A stretch of DNA of 64,000 nucleotides from UBA4416 sp964541155 (GTDB lineage: Bacteria; Bacteroidota; Bacteroidia; B-17B0; Aurantibacillaceae): contig CAZIPC010000005.1 of NCBI GenBank assembly GCA_964541155.1, forward strand, positions 124,001 through 188,000, in the 5' to 3' direction. Below, in pieces: positions 26,763 to 35,550 of the stretch. The notes under the pieces were generated by a model. The model did not search any database and was not told the DNA's origin. It saw only the letters and a list, made by a program, of their open reading frames with translations. The first letter of the stretch is position 1. Every line of letters starts with the position of its first letter. A program made the translations under genes and the position numbers.

Positions 26763-27872
26763 TTGAATTAATTGTTTTACTCTTTTTTCATTATTAATAG
26801 ATGAAACAAGTAGTTTTCTTTTTTCAATATCTTGATTTGTGAATTTTTCTAAAAATAATTTATTAATATATTCTATATATTGTTGAGGTGTATCTGCAAT
26901 ATAGCATGCTTCTTTTAAAGAAGTGCCAACTAGCATATTTGAATTAGTAATTACAAATTTTCCACAAAACAATACATTTAATAATTTTAATTTTAATCCA
27001 GTTGCTTGTGGTGTATAAAGACAATTAATTTGAGCATTTTCTGCAAGTAATTGCATTTCTGATTCTGTACAATTTTGTTTTAAAACAATATTAGGATATT
27101 GATTAATTATAGAAATTAGATGTTTTGGAGGATTTAAGCCGGCAATAATTATAGGATATTTTATTTTAGAAAACACATGTTTAATTAACCATTCTGCAGA
27201 GTTATAATTTTCGGAAACAGATAAATTACCATGATACAAAATATAATCCCCTTGCCCTGTTTTACATTTTAATTGATCAAATTGATGAAAGCTAGGTAAA
27301 TAAACACTGGGTGTATTTGGATAAGTTTTTTTAAAATAATTTAAGTCGTGTTTTGATACGGATAAAATATAATTAGCATATCTAATACGTTTTTCGAAAT
27401 ATTTTAATTTTAAAGCTTCTATCTTTAAATATATTTTTTTTAGAAATGATTTTTCCCCTTTGGCTAATTCTAAAAAATAATCGTGTTCAATGTTACTATG
27501 TCTGTATAGTTTTTTTCTATTCTTAAAAGCAGGATCGTTTAATAAATAACACGTGTGTAATACTTCAAATAAAATTGGGTAATTATCTTTTAATAAATTT
27601 TTCTTTAATGAAGAACTAATTCTTGATTTTACATTAAATGGCAAAAAAGATAAGTGATTAATGAGTGATGTGTCTCGTTTGTAATAATATACCTTTTCGC
27701 AAATTTTCTCTAATTCCTTTGAATGCGTTCTATCGCCGTATTCAAAACAATGTAAAATAACTTTTATTCCTTCATTATTTAAACACCTAATTTTATGAAA
27801 GACATCAATAATTCCACCATAGTTTGCAGGGTAGGGTATGTCAAATGAAATGATATGTAAATGATGTTGCAC
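26751..27872 (-). CDS. Glycosyltransferase, GT4-like (GT-B fold)
   Basis: A 373-aa GT-B glycosyltransferase. The N-terminal half begins LHIISFDIPYPANYGGIIDVF, the usual nucleotide-sugar transferase start with PxxxGG. The C-terminal half has DYILYHGNLSVSENYNSAEWLI and PIIIAGLNPP, typical of GT4, then CLYTPQATGLKLKLLNVLFCGKFVI in place of the E(x7)E region. Start is GTG at 27872; a promoter ends 5 nt upstream, so it is probably transcribed separately from the B12 genes. Donor and acceptor are unknown; cell-surface glycan synthesis is the likely role. It overlaps the convergent ArsC-like gene by 12 nt. Confidence 0.83.
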   Translation of the reverse strand: MQHHLHIISFDIPYPANYGGIIDVFHKIRCLNNEGIKVILHCFEYGDRTHSKELEKICEKVYYYKRDTSLINHLSFLPFNVKSRISSSLKKNLLKDNYPILFEVLHTCYLLNDPAFKNRKKLYRHSNIEHDYFLELAKGEKSFLKKIYLKIEALKLKYFEKRIRYANYILSVSKHDLNYFKKTYPNTPSVYLPSFHQFDQLKCKTGQGDYILYHGNLSVSENYNSAEWLIKHVFSKIKYPIIIAGLNPPKHLISIINQYPNIVLKQNCTESEMQLLAENAQINCLYTPQATGLKLKLLNVLFCGKFVITNSNMLVGTSLKEACYIADTPQQYIEYINKLFLEKFTNQDIEKRKLLVSSINNEKRVKQLIQLIF

Positions 27873-27877
27873 TTTAG

Positions 27878-27905
27878 CAAAGATAATAGAATCTGTTTAT
27901 TCAAA
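27878..27905 (-). promoter_or_regulatory. Promoter of the GT4 gene, inside the end of the BtuG-like gene
   Basis: The minus strand shows TTTG (27905-27902), a 16-nt spacer and TATCTTTG (27885-27878). The -7 box ends 5 nt before the GTG start. It partly overlaps the last codons of the upstream gene. Confidence 0.55.
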
Positions 27906-28925
27906 CATAAATCCATTTGAAATAATACCGGCATTAAATTTTGTTACTAAACTACCATTTGGTTTGTAAATTTCAATTTTAGACTTTTGAACATAATCAA
28001 TAGCATCTGATACATAAATGGTATAATCGTTTGGGTTTACTCCTAGGCCATAGTATAGTTTAGGACCTTGATTAATTAAAGGAGTTTGATTTAAATTATT
28101 TGACACGATAGGAAATTGATACACTCCATTATTTAAGTAATAGAGAGTGTCTTTTGTTTTATTAATGCATAATTTACTGGGATTATCATTAGTATTAAAA
28201 AGTAAACTCTGTTCTATTTGTAAAGTAATTGGGTTAATTTTAGTTAGTTTGCCTGGTTGATTAAAATTAGTATCTCCACTTGTTAAAACCCAAATTTTAG
28301 AATTTTTATCTAAACAAATACTTGCTCCATTTTTTCCAATATTAATGCTGTCCGTGATTATGTCATTAGATGTATTTATTACATAACAATAATTAGAGTT
28401 TGTATTAGTAACAAAGGCTTTCCCATATATCTCTATCATTTGCTCTGTTCCTCGCATACATGGAATCGAACCAGATATTGTATTAGAAATTAAATCAATA
28501 ATTTGGATTGAGTTGGCGTATAAATCGCTTACATAAGCTTTGTTAAAAGTAATAGGTAATAAATAACGAGGAGAATTTAATCCAGTTATTGTAGCTGTTT
28601 TTATAAAATCTGTTGAATTTACAACTAGTATTTTATTTGAGTTATTAACTACAATATAATAGTTGTTATTATATCTTGTTATACTCTGACAAACATTACC
28701 AACTGAAGTGTTATTTTTTTGTTGGTAGTAATCTTCAATTACTACTTTCGATTGGGGGTCGTATAACGATATGCTTCCTGTCCCCCATCCAAAGTTTCCC
28801 TCATTAATTACTAAAACAGTCTGTCCAGTATTAATAGTTATGTTTGTATTAATAGGCTCTTTAGGCTTGTCTTTTATACAAGAATATAGTATTAATACTA
28901 TAAATATATAAATGTAATTTCTCAA
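27897..28925 (-). CDS. BtuG-like beta-propeller lipoprotein for cobalamin capture
   Basis: A 342-aa surface lipoprotein. A TTG start (the only candidate; 2 nt after the previous stop) gives a type II signal with lipobox LILYSC, Cys16 being the lipidation site. The rest is a YncE-like seven-bladed propeller with repeated blade motifs (INEGNFGWGTGSISLYDP, FNKAYVSDLYANSIQIIDL). In Bacteroides, BtuG propeller lipoproteins cap the BtuB receptor and bind B12 with high affinity. Position in a riboswitch-led operon with a TonB receptor supports that role. The sequence alone does not show B12 contacts. Confidence 0.8.
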   Translation of the reverse strand: MRNYIYIFIVLILYSCIKDKPKEPINTNITINTGQTVLVINEGNFGWGTGSISLYDPQSKVVIEDYYQQKNNTSVGNVCQSITRYNNNYYIVVNNSNKILVVNSTDFIKTATITGLNSPRYLLPITFNKAYVSDLYANSIQIIDLISNTISGSIPCMRGTEQMIEIYGKAFVTNTNSNYCYVINTSNDIITDSINIGKNGASICLDKNSKIWVLTSGDTNFNQPGKLTKINPITLQIEQSLLFNTNDNPSKLCINKTKDTLYYLNNGVYQFPIVSNNLNQTPLINQGPKLYYGLGVNPNDYTIYVSDAIDYVQKSKIEIYKPNGSLVTKFNAGIISNGFMFE

Positions 28926-28927
28926 AA

Positions 28928-29938
28928 TTAATTAGTTTTAATGTATTTTATCTTTTTTACAGAAGAGTTGGTTATTAGATTAATAAAATAAATACCAGAG
29001 TTTAAATTTTCACTGATAATTACATGTTGATTATTACCAGGTTGTGTTTTAATAGATATTTCTTCTATTTCTCTTCCCGAGATATCATTTACTGATAAAT
29101 TAATTAGTTGTTCTTTATTTGTATTTAAATAAAGGGTTGCATTACCATTTGATGGATTTGGAAATAATAAATAATTTTGAATGTCAGATAAATCTTGCGT
29201 ACCAACTGTGCTTTGAATAATAAAATTATCAATTGAAAAAAAAGCGGGAGTATTTGGTATGCCTTGTGAATTATCACTCGATTTTAAGATATATTTAATA
29301 CTATCTACTTGGCCTAAAGATGAGCAATCTACAAATTGCCAATTTTTAACAACATAGTCATTTGATGTGCCTGGATTTCTATAATCTGCTAAATAATATT
29401 CTATACTATCGGTTGTCATACTGCCACCTCTGTATCCTTTCACTAAAATTTTAAACCAATCTGGATATTGTCCTTGAGGAATACTTGTGCCAGATCCTGT
29501 TCCTGTTGTGTCGCCAAATTTTCTAGCAAACTGATTCCCATTTTTTATTGTTTTCCATGCGTAGGTTGTGTTAGTAATATAAAAACCATTTATGGCAGTT
29601 GTATTGTTAGAAAATGATATAACGGCACCATCTTGTATTGTAACGTAATTACTTCCACTAAATGCATTTCCTGTTATACAGCCATAAATGTTGGTGTACG
29701 TTCCATTAATTGTATCATTAATATTAGTGTATGCGCTTCCAGATTCCCAAAAACCTCCCCACGAATTATTCCATGTATATTGAAATGTGACCCCATTAGT
29801 ATTGAAATCCAAACTAGTAGTATCTTTATAGTAAGAATTTGGAGAAAGCGTATAGGTATCAAACGTAATAATGTTTTGAGAAAAAGCTGTTGATGCTATA
29901 CCAAGCATCATAAATAGTTTTGTAATTGTTTTTTTCAT
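28928..29938 (-). CDS. DUF4465 (BtuH-like) secreted protein with T9SS sorting domain
   Basis: A 336-aa exported protein with a type I signal (MKKTITKLFMMLGIASTAFSQ). Residues ~20-245 match the DUF4465 fold: ITFDTYTL, then WNNSWGGFWESGSAYTN, and FFSIDNFII at its end. From ~255 a T9SS type A tail appears (LFPNPSNGNATLYLN, NDISGREIEEIS, ending VKKIKYIKTN). DUF4465 proteins include the B12-binding BtuH of gut Bacteroides, which are lipoproteins; here a T9SS tail replaces the lipid anchor. It lies between the BtuB- and BtuG-like genes with gaps of 11 and 2 nt, so a B12-binding role is likely. Confidence 0.82.
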   Translation of the reverse strand: MKKTITKLFMMLGIASTAFSQNIITFDTYTLSPNSYYKDTTSLDFNTNGVTFQYTWNNSWGGFWESGSAYTNINDTINGTYTNIYGCITGNAFSGSNYVTIQDGAVISFSNNTTAINGFYITNTTYAWKTIKNGNQFARKFGDTTGTGSGTSIPQGQYPDWFKILVKGYRGGSMTTDSIEYYLADYRNPGTSNDYVVKNWQFVDCSSLGQVDSIKYILKSSDNSQGIPNTPAFFSIDNFIIQSTVGTQDLSDIQNYLLFPNPSNGNATLYLNTNKEQLINLSVNDISGREIEEISIKTQPGNNQHVIISENLNSGIYFINLITNSSVKKIKYIKTN

Positions 29939-29949
29939 TTTATATATAG

Positions 29950-31917
29950 TTATGTTTTTTTATTTCTTTTATACTGCATAATTAATCCTATTTCATGATT
30001 AATTAATGGCATTGGATTGTTTGCTATAATTTGATAGTTTTTATTAAATAAATTATTTAAATGATAAAATACTTCAATATTTATTGTATTGTAATTGTAT
30101 TGATAAGAACATTTTGCATTAGTTACATAATATGGATTTAGCCACTTTTGATTATCGGAAGATGTAAATCGATAACCTGTATAATTAGTGTTTAAAATAA
30201 AATTAAAATTTTTGTAATTAATTAAAATACTCGCTTGTCCAGTATATCTTGGTGTATATATTAGTTGTTTTCCTTCTGAATTGTCATTTTCGCTATTATT
30301 TTTTTGACTAGTAGATAAAACGTAAGCTGTTTGTAAAATGAGTTTTATAACATTGCTTTTTGTTTTATAGCTAAGCTCAGATTTTGTTTCTGTACCTCTG
30401 CTGTATACCTCTGAAATATTGTGAGGGCTCCAATAGGAATTACCAATAGGTAACCAAATAATCCAATTGTTAGTGTGTCTGTTAAAATACGTAGTTTCTA
30501 TAAATAAATAAAATTTGTTTTTTTGTAGATTAAGTTCAATACCTCCATCTACTTCATAACTTTCTTCAGGGTTTAAATTTTTATTTCCACCAGGTTGCCA
30601 ATACAAATCATTCATGGTTGGCTGTCTAAATGATTTATTACCATTGAGTTTAAAACTTAGTATTTTTGAAGGTTGATATCTAATGCCTGTATTGCCAGTA
30701 ATAGGAACCTTAAATAAACTTGAAATCTCTTTTCTGGCAGAAATATTATAAATTAATTTTGAATGAAATAAATTAATTTGATAAGCTGTAAAAAAAGCAA
30801 ATTTATATAGTATATGGGTTTGCAGAGTATTATAATTTGAACTTTCAGTTGAAATTAAATTAGAGGTGTAATGTGTGAAATTTATTCCGAAATTTATTTT
30901 TTGAGTCTTAAATGCTAATATATTGTCACTTTCGCCAATTATAGTTTTTAAAATACTTTTACTTGTTAAATTATTAGCATTACTATCTGTATAATTTAAT
31001 TTATCATTAAAGTAACCTAATCTAATTGTTGAATTGAATTTGGCTTTAAAATAAGACCAATCTGCATTTAATTTGATATTTTCATCTTCCTGATTTTTTT
31101 TACTTTCATAGCTACTATATGAAGGGATATTTCTATACATGGAGTTATACCAGGCTCTAAAATTCAAATTTTGTTTACTATTAAGTTTAAAACTTAATTC
31201 TTGTAGTAATCCTTGCGCATAATAATTAGAATGCTTTACCTTTTTTATAGGATTTTCCTTATCTGTTACGTCTTTATAAGAATAATTATTTTCAGAATTA
31301 TTATAATATATTTTTGTACTAGAAACTACTTTGTTATAACTTACTAATATTTCTGAAGCAATTTTATTCGTATTAAAACTTCCTACACTCATTTGTAATT
31401 TTGTTTGAATACCTTTTTTGAAATATAAATGATTTTGTAAACGAATACTTCCTCCAATTGCACCACTGCCCCAAATCGAGCTTCCACCGCCATATTCAAG
31501 AGATATTTGGTTAAAGAAAAATGTTGGAATTAAACTTAAGTCTGTTTGTCCTAACATAGTATTTTGAATATTTAAGCCATTCCATAATAATGCTGTGTGG
31601 TTAGCATTTCCTCCTCGCATACTTGTTGTAGATATATTTCCATTACCATAAGTTTTAATATGAATTGTAGATTGATTGGAAAGAAGCTCGGCTATTGATG
31701 TAGTATTGTATCTACATAGAGTAAGGCTGTCAAACGTTATAGTTTTTTTAGAGGATTCTGAAATAGATTGTTTTTTAATCAAAATAAGTATTTCTCTTAA
31801 TTTGTGATAATTGGTATCATTTACTTGAGCATAATTTTTTTCAATTAAAATACATACTAACAGCATACATAATATGATGTTTAATAATTTATAGCAGTAT
31901 GTTTTTAATTTATTCAC
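29950..31917 (-). CDS. TonB-dependent outer-membrane receptor, BtuB-like (cobalamin)
   Basis: A 655-aa outer-membrane receptor. GTG start at 31917 followed by a signal peptide ending NYAQ. The plug domain spans residues ~55-165 (SIAELLSNQSTIHIKTYGNG, SMRGGNANHTALLWNGLNIQN, SSIWGSGAIGGSI). A 22-strand barrel follows, with the LNPEESYEVDGGIEL region and NLFNKNYQII near the C-terminus. There is no N-terminal CarboxypepD-like domain. A cobalamin riboswitch in its leader and BtuH- and BtuG-like genes downstream make cobalamin or a corrinoid the probable ligand. Expression should fall when B12 is high. Confidence 0.88.
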   Translation of the reverse strand: MNKLKTYCYKLLNIILCMLLVCILIEKNYAQVNDTNYHKLREILILIKKQSISESSKKTITFDSLTLCRYNTTSIAELLSNQSTIHIKTYGNGNISTTSMRGGNANHTALLWNGLNIQNTMLGQTDLSLIPTFFFNQISLEYGGGSSIWGSGAIGGSIRLQNHLYFKKGIQTKLQMSVGSFNTNKIASEILVSYNKVVSSTKIYYNNSENNYSYKDVTDKENPIKKVKHSNYYAQGLLQELSFKLNSKQNLNFRAWYNSMYRNIPSYSSYESKKNQEDENIKLNADWSYFKAKFNSTIRLGYFNDKLNYTDSNANNLTSKSILKTIIGESDNILAFKTQKINFGINFTHYTSNLISTESSNYNTLQTHILYKFAFFTAYQINLFHSKLIYNISARKEISSLFKVPITGNTGIRYQPSKILSFKLNGNKSFRQPTMNDLYWQPGGNKNLNPEESYEVDGGIELNLQKNKFYLFIETTYFNRHTNNWIIWLPIGNSYWSPHNISEVYSRGTETKSELSYKTKSNVIKLILQTAYVLSTSQKNNSENDNSEGKQLIYTPRYTGQASILINYKNFNFILNTNYTGYRFTSSDNQKWLNPYYVTNAKCSYQYNYNTINIEVFYHLNNLFNKNYQIIANNPMPLINHEIGLIMQYKRNKKT

Positions 31918-32020
31918 GTTTGTTATATTAAAAAAACGCTTTTAGGGAAAATAAAAAAACAGAATGTTGCCTAAACACTCATACTTTTATTAGCTTTTGT
32001 TTCCCCGAAAGCTTTAAAAT

Positions 32021-32165
32021 GCATATTGGCAGGTCTTCTGACTCGTCTTTGTTTTTAAGCCTTCCCAATTAGTTATTATTAATCAGTGGCGTGTTTTTAA
32101 AAACATTTTAATAAGACATACAGCAGCGGGCACTGTTCATGAATCTCACATGATTCCCTTTTAAT
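32021..32165 (-). ncRNA. Cobalamin (AdoCbl) riboswitch
   Basis: On the minus strand the hallmarks appear in order: GGGAATCATGTGAGATTC, then ACAGTGCCCGCTGCTGT, then CGCCACTG, GGGAAGGC, and GACGAGTCAGAAGACCTGCC, the last containing the B12-box core. This is the conserved core of the cobalamin riboswitch. It lies about 100 nt upstream of the BtuB-like start codon and should repress that operon when B12 is bound. The far boundaries are approximate. Confidence 0.95.
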
Positions 32166-32204
32166 TTTTTAATATATTATATATCTAAAAACCAAATTGC
32201 ACAA

Positions 32205-32239
32205 CAAATGTAGGTATTTAAAAATAAAAAACGCACAAT
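32205..32239 (-). promoter_or_regulatory. Promoter of the B12 operon
   Basis: The minus strand shows TACATTTG (32212-32205), a perfect -7 box, about 40 nt upstream of the riboswitch core. A TTG at 32239-32237 is a possible -33 box with a slightly long 24-nt spacer. It overlaps the terminator of the stress-protein gene. Confidence 0.5.
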
Positions 32240-32255
32240 AAAATTGTGCGTTTTA
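32229..32255 (-). terminator. Terminator after the universal stress protein gene
   Basis: A 12-bp perfect stem (AAAACGCACAAT / ATTGTGCGTTTT) with a 3-nt loop and a T run on the minus strand. It is 24 nt after the stop. The 360-nt interval 31918-32278 is otherwise filled by the B12 promoter and riboswitch. Confidence 0.85.
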
Positions 32256-32278
32256 AAAAAGCGATGCTAATTTATTCA

Positions 32279-33175
32279 TTAAGTTCCTGCAAGCATTTGT
32301 AATGAAAAATTGTCTTCATGATTTTCGGGCTTGATACTTAATACAGGAACTTTTGAATGATGAATGACCTGTAATGCATATGGCCCTAAGAAAAAGCCAC
32401 TTAATTCTGCGTCTTGATCTGTCATAATCGAGATTAAATCTCCACCAATTTTTTCGCAATATTTTACGGTAGCAACTGCTCTGTTTTTAACATCTTCAAT
32501 AATTTCGGTAGAATAAGATACTCCTCTATCTTTAGCAGCATTTGCAATTTGATTTAGTATAACTTCCATTGCAGGTTTTTTATTAGATTCATCATCTGCT
32601 AAAATACCAACAGTATATACGTGTGCTGCAAATTGTTTAGCTAATTCTAGTGTAGCAATTACTTTATGTCTAGAGTGTTCAGAGGTATCAATAGGTAAAA
32701 TGATTTTATGATATCCTAATTTTTCAGAACGCTCGCTCATAGTTAAAACAGGGCAAGGGCTTTTAGTAATTACTTTTAATGTATTACTACCTATCGTTAA
32801 ATCTTCCCATGCGCTATACCCATGTGTAGCCATTACTATTAAATCAGCTTTTATTTCTTTTGCAAATCTAACAATCTCTGTAGTAGGATTTCCTGAATTT
32901 ACAACTGGAGTAACAGCAATGCCATATTCTTTTTTAATATCATCTGCTAATTCGGTTAATTTATTTAAAACAGCATCCGATGCTTTTTCAATATTTTCAA
33001 TGGTTATGCTTGGAGTAAAAACATTAAATTTTTCCCAATGCTTGGTAATAATATGAACTAGGTAAACCTCTCCTTTAGTATACTGCGCTAAAAAAGCACC
33101 ATGTTTAATAGCCAATGAAGCTGTTTCAGAGAAATCTGTAGTGATAATTATTTTTTTTGTATTTAAATGTATCAT
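32279..33175 (-). CDS. Universal stress protein with two UspA domains
   Basis: A 298-aa cytosolic protein of two tandem UspA domains. Domain 1 (residues ~6-148) starts KIIITTDFSETASLAIKHGA and ends with ADLIVMATHGYSAWEDLTIGSNTLKVI, which keeps the ATP-binding GxxG...S pattern. Domain 2 (~155-290) starts HKIILPIDTSEHSRHKVIATL but its late loop (GDLISIMTDQDAELSGFFLG) lacks the standard ATP-binding glycines. Such tandem Usps respond to stress and stasis. It is monocistronic with its own terminator. Confidence 0.9.
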   Translation of the reverse strand: MIHLNTKKIIITTDFSETASLAIKHGAFLAQYTKGEVYLVHIITKHWEKFNVFTPSITIENIEKASDAVLNKLTELADDIKKEYGIAVTPVVNSGNPTTEIVRFAKEIKADLIVMATHGYSAWEDLTIGSNTLKVITKSPCPVLTMSERSEKLGYHKIILPIDTSEHSRHKVIATLELAKQFAAHVYTVGILADDESNKKPAMEVILNQIANAAKDRGVSYSTEIIEDVKNRAVATVKYCEKIGGDLISIMTDQDAELSGFFLGPYALQVIHHSKVPVLSIKPENHEDNFSLQMLAGT

Positions 33176-33238
33176 TTAGTTTGTATTTAATAGTATGTAA
33201 TGTAAAGTTAAGATTTTATCTTAAATTATTTTTTGTAA

Positions 33239-34492
33239 TTAATGATTTATTGTTTCAACGTCTTTTGGATTGTGTTTATGTTTAAATAGTAAGGCAAAAA
33301 GTATCGCTATTATAAGTGCATAGATTGCAAAGGTTAGCCATATACTGTGCCAATTTTTTCCAGTTTCAGAAGTAAAATAATTATCAATTAAGTAACCACT
33401 AGTGATGCTACCAAATATAGCCCCAAAACCATTTGTCATCATCATAAATAATCCTTGTGCTGACGAACGAATAGTTGAGTTGGTTGATGTTTCTACAAAT
33501 AAAGATCCAGAGATATTAAAAAAATCAAAGGCCATTCCGTATACTATACATGATGTAATAATCATCCATAGTCCGTCTGTGGGGTTGCCATAAGCAAATA
33601 AGCCAAAGCGTAAAACCCAAGCAAGCATACTAAATAGCATGACCCGTTTAATACCAAATTTTTTTAAGAAAAAAGGAATTGCTAAAATAAATAGAGTTTC
33701 AGAAATCTGAGAAATTGACATAATGATAGTTGAGTACTTTACAACAAAAGAATCTGAGTATTCAGTTTGATGTTTAAAATCATCTAAAAAAACATCTCCG
33801 TAAGCATTTGTTAATTGAAGAGCTGCACCTAAAAACATACTAAATACAAAAAATAGAGCTAATTTGTAATTGGCAAATAGTTTAAAAGAGCTTAGTCCTA
33901 TTAAATCAACAAACGATTTGTTTGTATCTGTATTATGTTGAGGTTTACATTTAGGTAAAGAAAACGAATATATACCTAATGTGATTGCTGCTATCGCCGC
34001 AATATAAAATTGATTTTCAGAAGCTTTATTATCAGTTAGATTGGTAATCCACATGGCCACAATAAAACCAATGGTTCCCCAAACTCTTATAGGAGGAAAG
34101 TCCTTCACAACGTCTAGTTTATTGCTTTTTAGGGCATTATAAGCTATTGAATTAGAAAGTGCAATAGTTGGCATGTAAAAAATCATAGCCACAAGTATTA
34201 CCCAAAAAAAATCGGAAGGGTTATTAATTTGTGGTACATATAGTAATGTTAGCCCTCCCAATATATGTAAGATGCCATATAGTTTTTCAGCATTTAGCCA
34301 TCTGTCGGCTACAATACCACAAAGTGTAGGCATAAAAATAGATGCAATTCCCATAGTTGAAAAAATAGCACCAAATTGAGTTCCGTCCCATTGTTTTGTG
34401 CTAAACCAGTAATTAGCAACAGTTATTAACCAAGCTCCCCACACAAAAAATTGTAAAAAGCTCATTAAAATTAAGCGCATCTTTAAATTCAT
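33239..34492 (-). CDS. Nucleoside permease, MFS NupG/XapB family
   Basis: A 417-aa polytopic membrane protein with 12 predicted helices of the nucleoside:H+ symporter (NupG/XapB) type. N-terminal MNLKMRLILMSFLQFFVWGAWLIT is the family signature start. GIASIFMPTLCGIVADRW and the mid-protein FPPIRVWGTIGFIVAMWITN are also typical. Import of nucleosides across the inner membrane is the expected role. No nucleoside metabolism gene adjoins it. The 287-nt region upstream (34493-34779) is very AT-rich and shows only weak promoter-like boxes. Confidence 0.9.
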   Translation of the reverse strand: MNLKMRLILMSFLQFFVWGAWLITVANYWFSTKQWDGTQFGAIFSTMGIASIFMPTLCGIVADRWLNAEKLYGILHILGGLTLLYVPQINNPSDFFWVILVAMIFYMPTIALSNSIAYNALKSNKLDVVKDFPPIRVWGTIGFIVAMWITNLTDNKASENQFYIAAIAAITLGIYSFSLPKCKPQHNTDTNKSFVDLIGLSSFKLFANYKLALFFVFSMFLGAALQLTNAYGDVFLDDFKHQTEYSDSFVVKYSTIIMSISQISETLFILAIPFFLKKFGIKRVMLFSMLAWVLRFGLFAYGNPTDGLWMIITSCIVYGMAFDFFNISGSLFVETSTNSTIRSSAQGLFMMMTNGFGAIFGSITSGYLIDNYFTSETGKNWHSIWLTFAIYALIIAILFALLFKHKHNPKDVETINH

Positions 34493-34749
34493 ATCAATTG
34501 ATTTTAATGTTTAGTTTATGCTAATATTTCTCAGCAATATATAAAAAAGATTTAAAATGACATTATTACTTGTTAATGCTATTGTTATTAATGATTCTAT
34601 TAAACTATATTTGGCATATAATTAAATCAGTTTCATTTAATATATTTTACCTGAATAACTACATAATTAATTGATTATTAATTATTTAATATTATTTTAA
34701 GAAAAAATCAATTTTTAGCTTTATAATTAGTGTAATTCAATTAATTTTT

Positions 34750-34757
34750 TACTTTTG
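34750..34757 (+). promoter_or_regulatory. -7 promoter element of the DUF2795 gene (TACTTTTG)
   Basis: TACTTTTG matches TAnnTTTG and ends 22 nt before the ATG at 34780. No good -33 box is seen. A second candidate, TTG-N21-TATATTTG at 34582-34613, lies further upstream and could give a longer leader. Confidence 0.45.
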
Positions 34758-34779
34758 CAGGAAATTAAAGTATAAAAAT

Positions 34780-35001
34780 ATGTATTGGACATTAGAATTA
34801 GCATCATGGTTAGAAGATGCGCCTTGGCCAGCAACTAAGGATGAGTTAATTGATTTTGCTATTCGATCTGGTGCGCCAATGGAGGTCATAGAAAATTTAC
34901 AAGAAATGGAGGATGAAGGCGAAGCTTACGAAACTATTGAGGAAATTTGGCCAGATTATCCAACTAAAGATGATTTCTTTTTTAACGAGGATGAATATTA
35001 A
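34780..35001 (+). CDS. DUF2795 family small acidic protein
   Basis: A 73-aa strongly acidic cytosolic protein. It matches the DUF2795 pattern: WLEDAPWPATKDELIDFAIRSGAP near the N-terminus and VIENLQEMEDEGEAYETIEEIWPDYP after. DUF2795 members are small helical proteins widespread in bacteria with no known function. Gene is monocistronic; its stop codon is at the foot of the terminator hairpin. Confidence 0.85.
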   Translation: MYWTLELASWLEDAPWPATKDELIDFAIRSGAPMEVIENLQEMEDEGEAYETIEEIWPDYPTKDDFFFNEDEY

Positions 35002-35038
35002 ACTAAAAAGGTTCGCTACAGCGAACCTTTTTAGTTTA
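34999..35038. terminator. Bidirectional terminator
   Basis: An 18-bp stem with a 4-nt loop (core AAAAAGGTTCGC / GCGAACCTTTTT) starts at the last bases of the DUF2795 stop codon. It serves that gene and, from the other side, the convergent gene ending at 35053. Confidence 0.88.
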
Positions 35039-35052
35039 TATAGTTAATCTTA

Positions 35053-35478
35053 TTAGTCGTGATCCAATGAATTGTCATGATCTTTCATTTTATCATGTTT
35101 CATTTTCAGCTTTGCTAATTGTTCTTTATTTAAAATTAGTTTTACATTTTCACGAAATTCTTTTTTAATACTTTGAATCTCGTTTTTAGCTAACTCTTTA
35201 GCTTCAGGTTTGCCTTTATATTTTAGTTTTACTTCTTCAACTTTTTTTACTTTAGTTAATGCCAAGTTATACACTTTAGACTTTTGTTCTTCTGATAAAT
35301 TAACATCGGTATTAAGTTCATCTACATGTTTTTGAGCTTTTTGTTCAACACTTAATTTGTTTTTAGGTTTAGCTAAATGTGTTGATTCTTTATCAAGATG
35401 TTTTGTAGGGATTTCTTGTGCATGTATATTACTTATTGTTGTAAATGCACAAACTGTTATTAAAATTACTTTTTTCAT
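35053..35478 (-). CDS. Periplasmic helical protein, Spy/CpxP-like
   Basis: A 141-aa exported protein with signal peptide (MKKVILITVCAFTTISNIHAQ). The mature part is Lys/Glu-rich and helical, with LSEEQKSKVYNLALTKVKKVEEV and LNKEQLAKLKMKHDKMKDH, which resemble LTxxQ repeats of Spy/CpxP. The end is His/Asp-rich (HDKMKDHDNSLDHD) and might bind metal. Function is inferred as a periplasmic chaperone-like or stress-related protein, not shown. It lies 72 nt downstream of the lipoprotein gene on the same strand. Confidence 0.72.
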   Translation of the reverse strand: MKKVILITVCAFTTISNIHAQEIPTKHLDKESTHLAKPKNKLSVEQKAQKHVDELNTDVNLSEEQKSKVYNLALTKVKKVEEVKLKYKGKPEAKELAKNEIQSIKKEFRENVKLILNKEQLAKLKMKHDKMKDHDNSLDHD

Positions 35479-35550
35479 GGTTGTTTTTTAAATGAGTTGT
35501 TTAATTAAAATTAAACATTTATTACTTACATAAATTTATTTTAACATTCC

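Noticed and set aside
34493..34779. AT-rich 287-nt gap examined for a small RNA or hidden gene
   Set aside because: No terminator-bounded structure, conserved RNA motif or convincing small frame was found, only promoter-like boxes for the DUF2795 gene.
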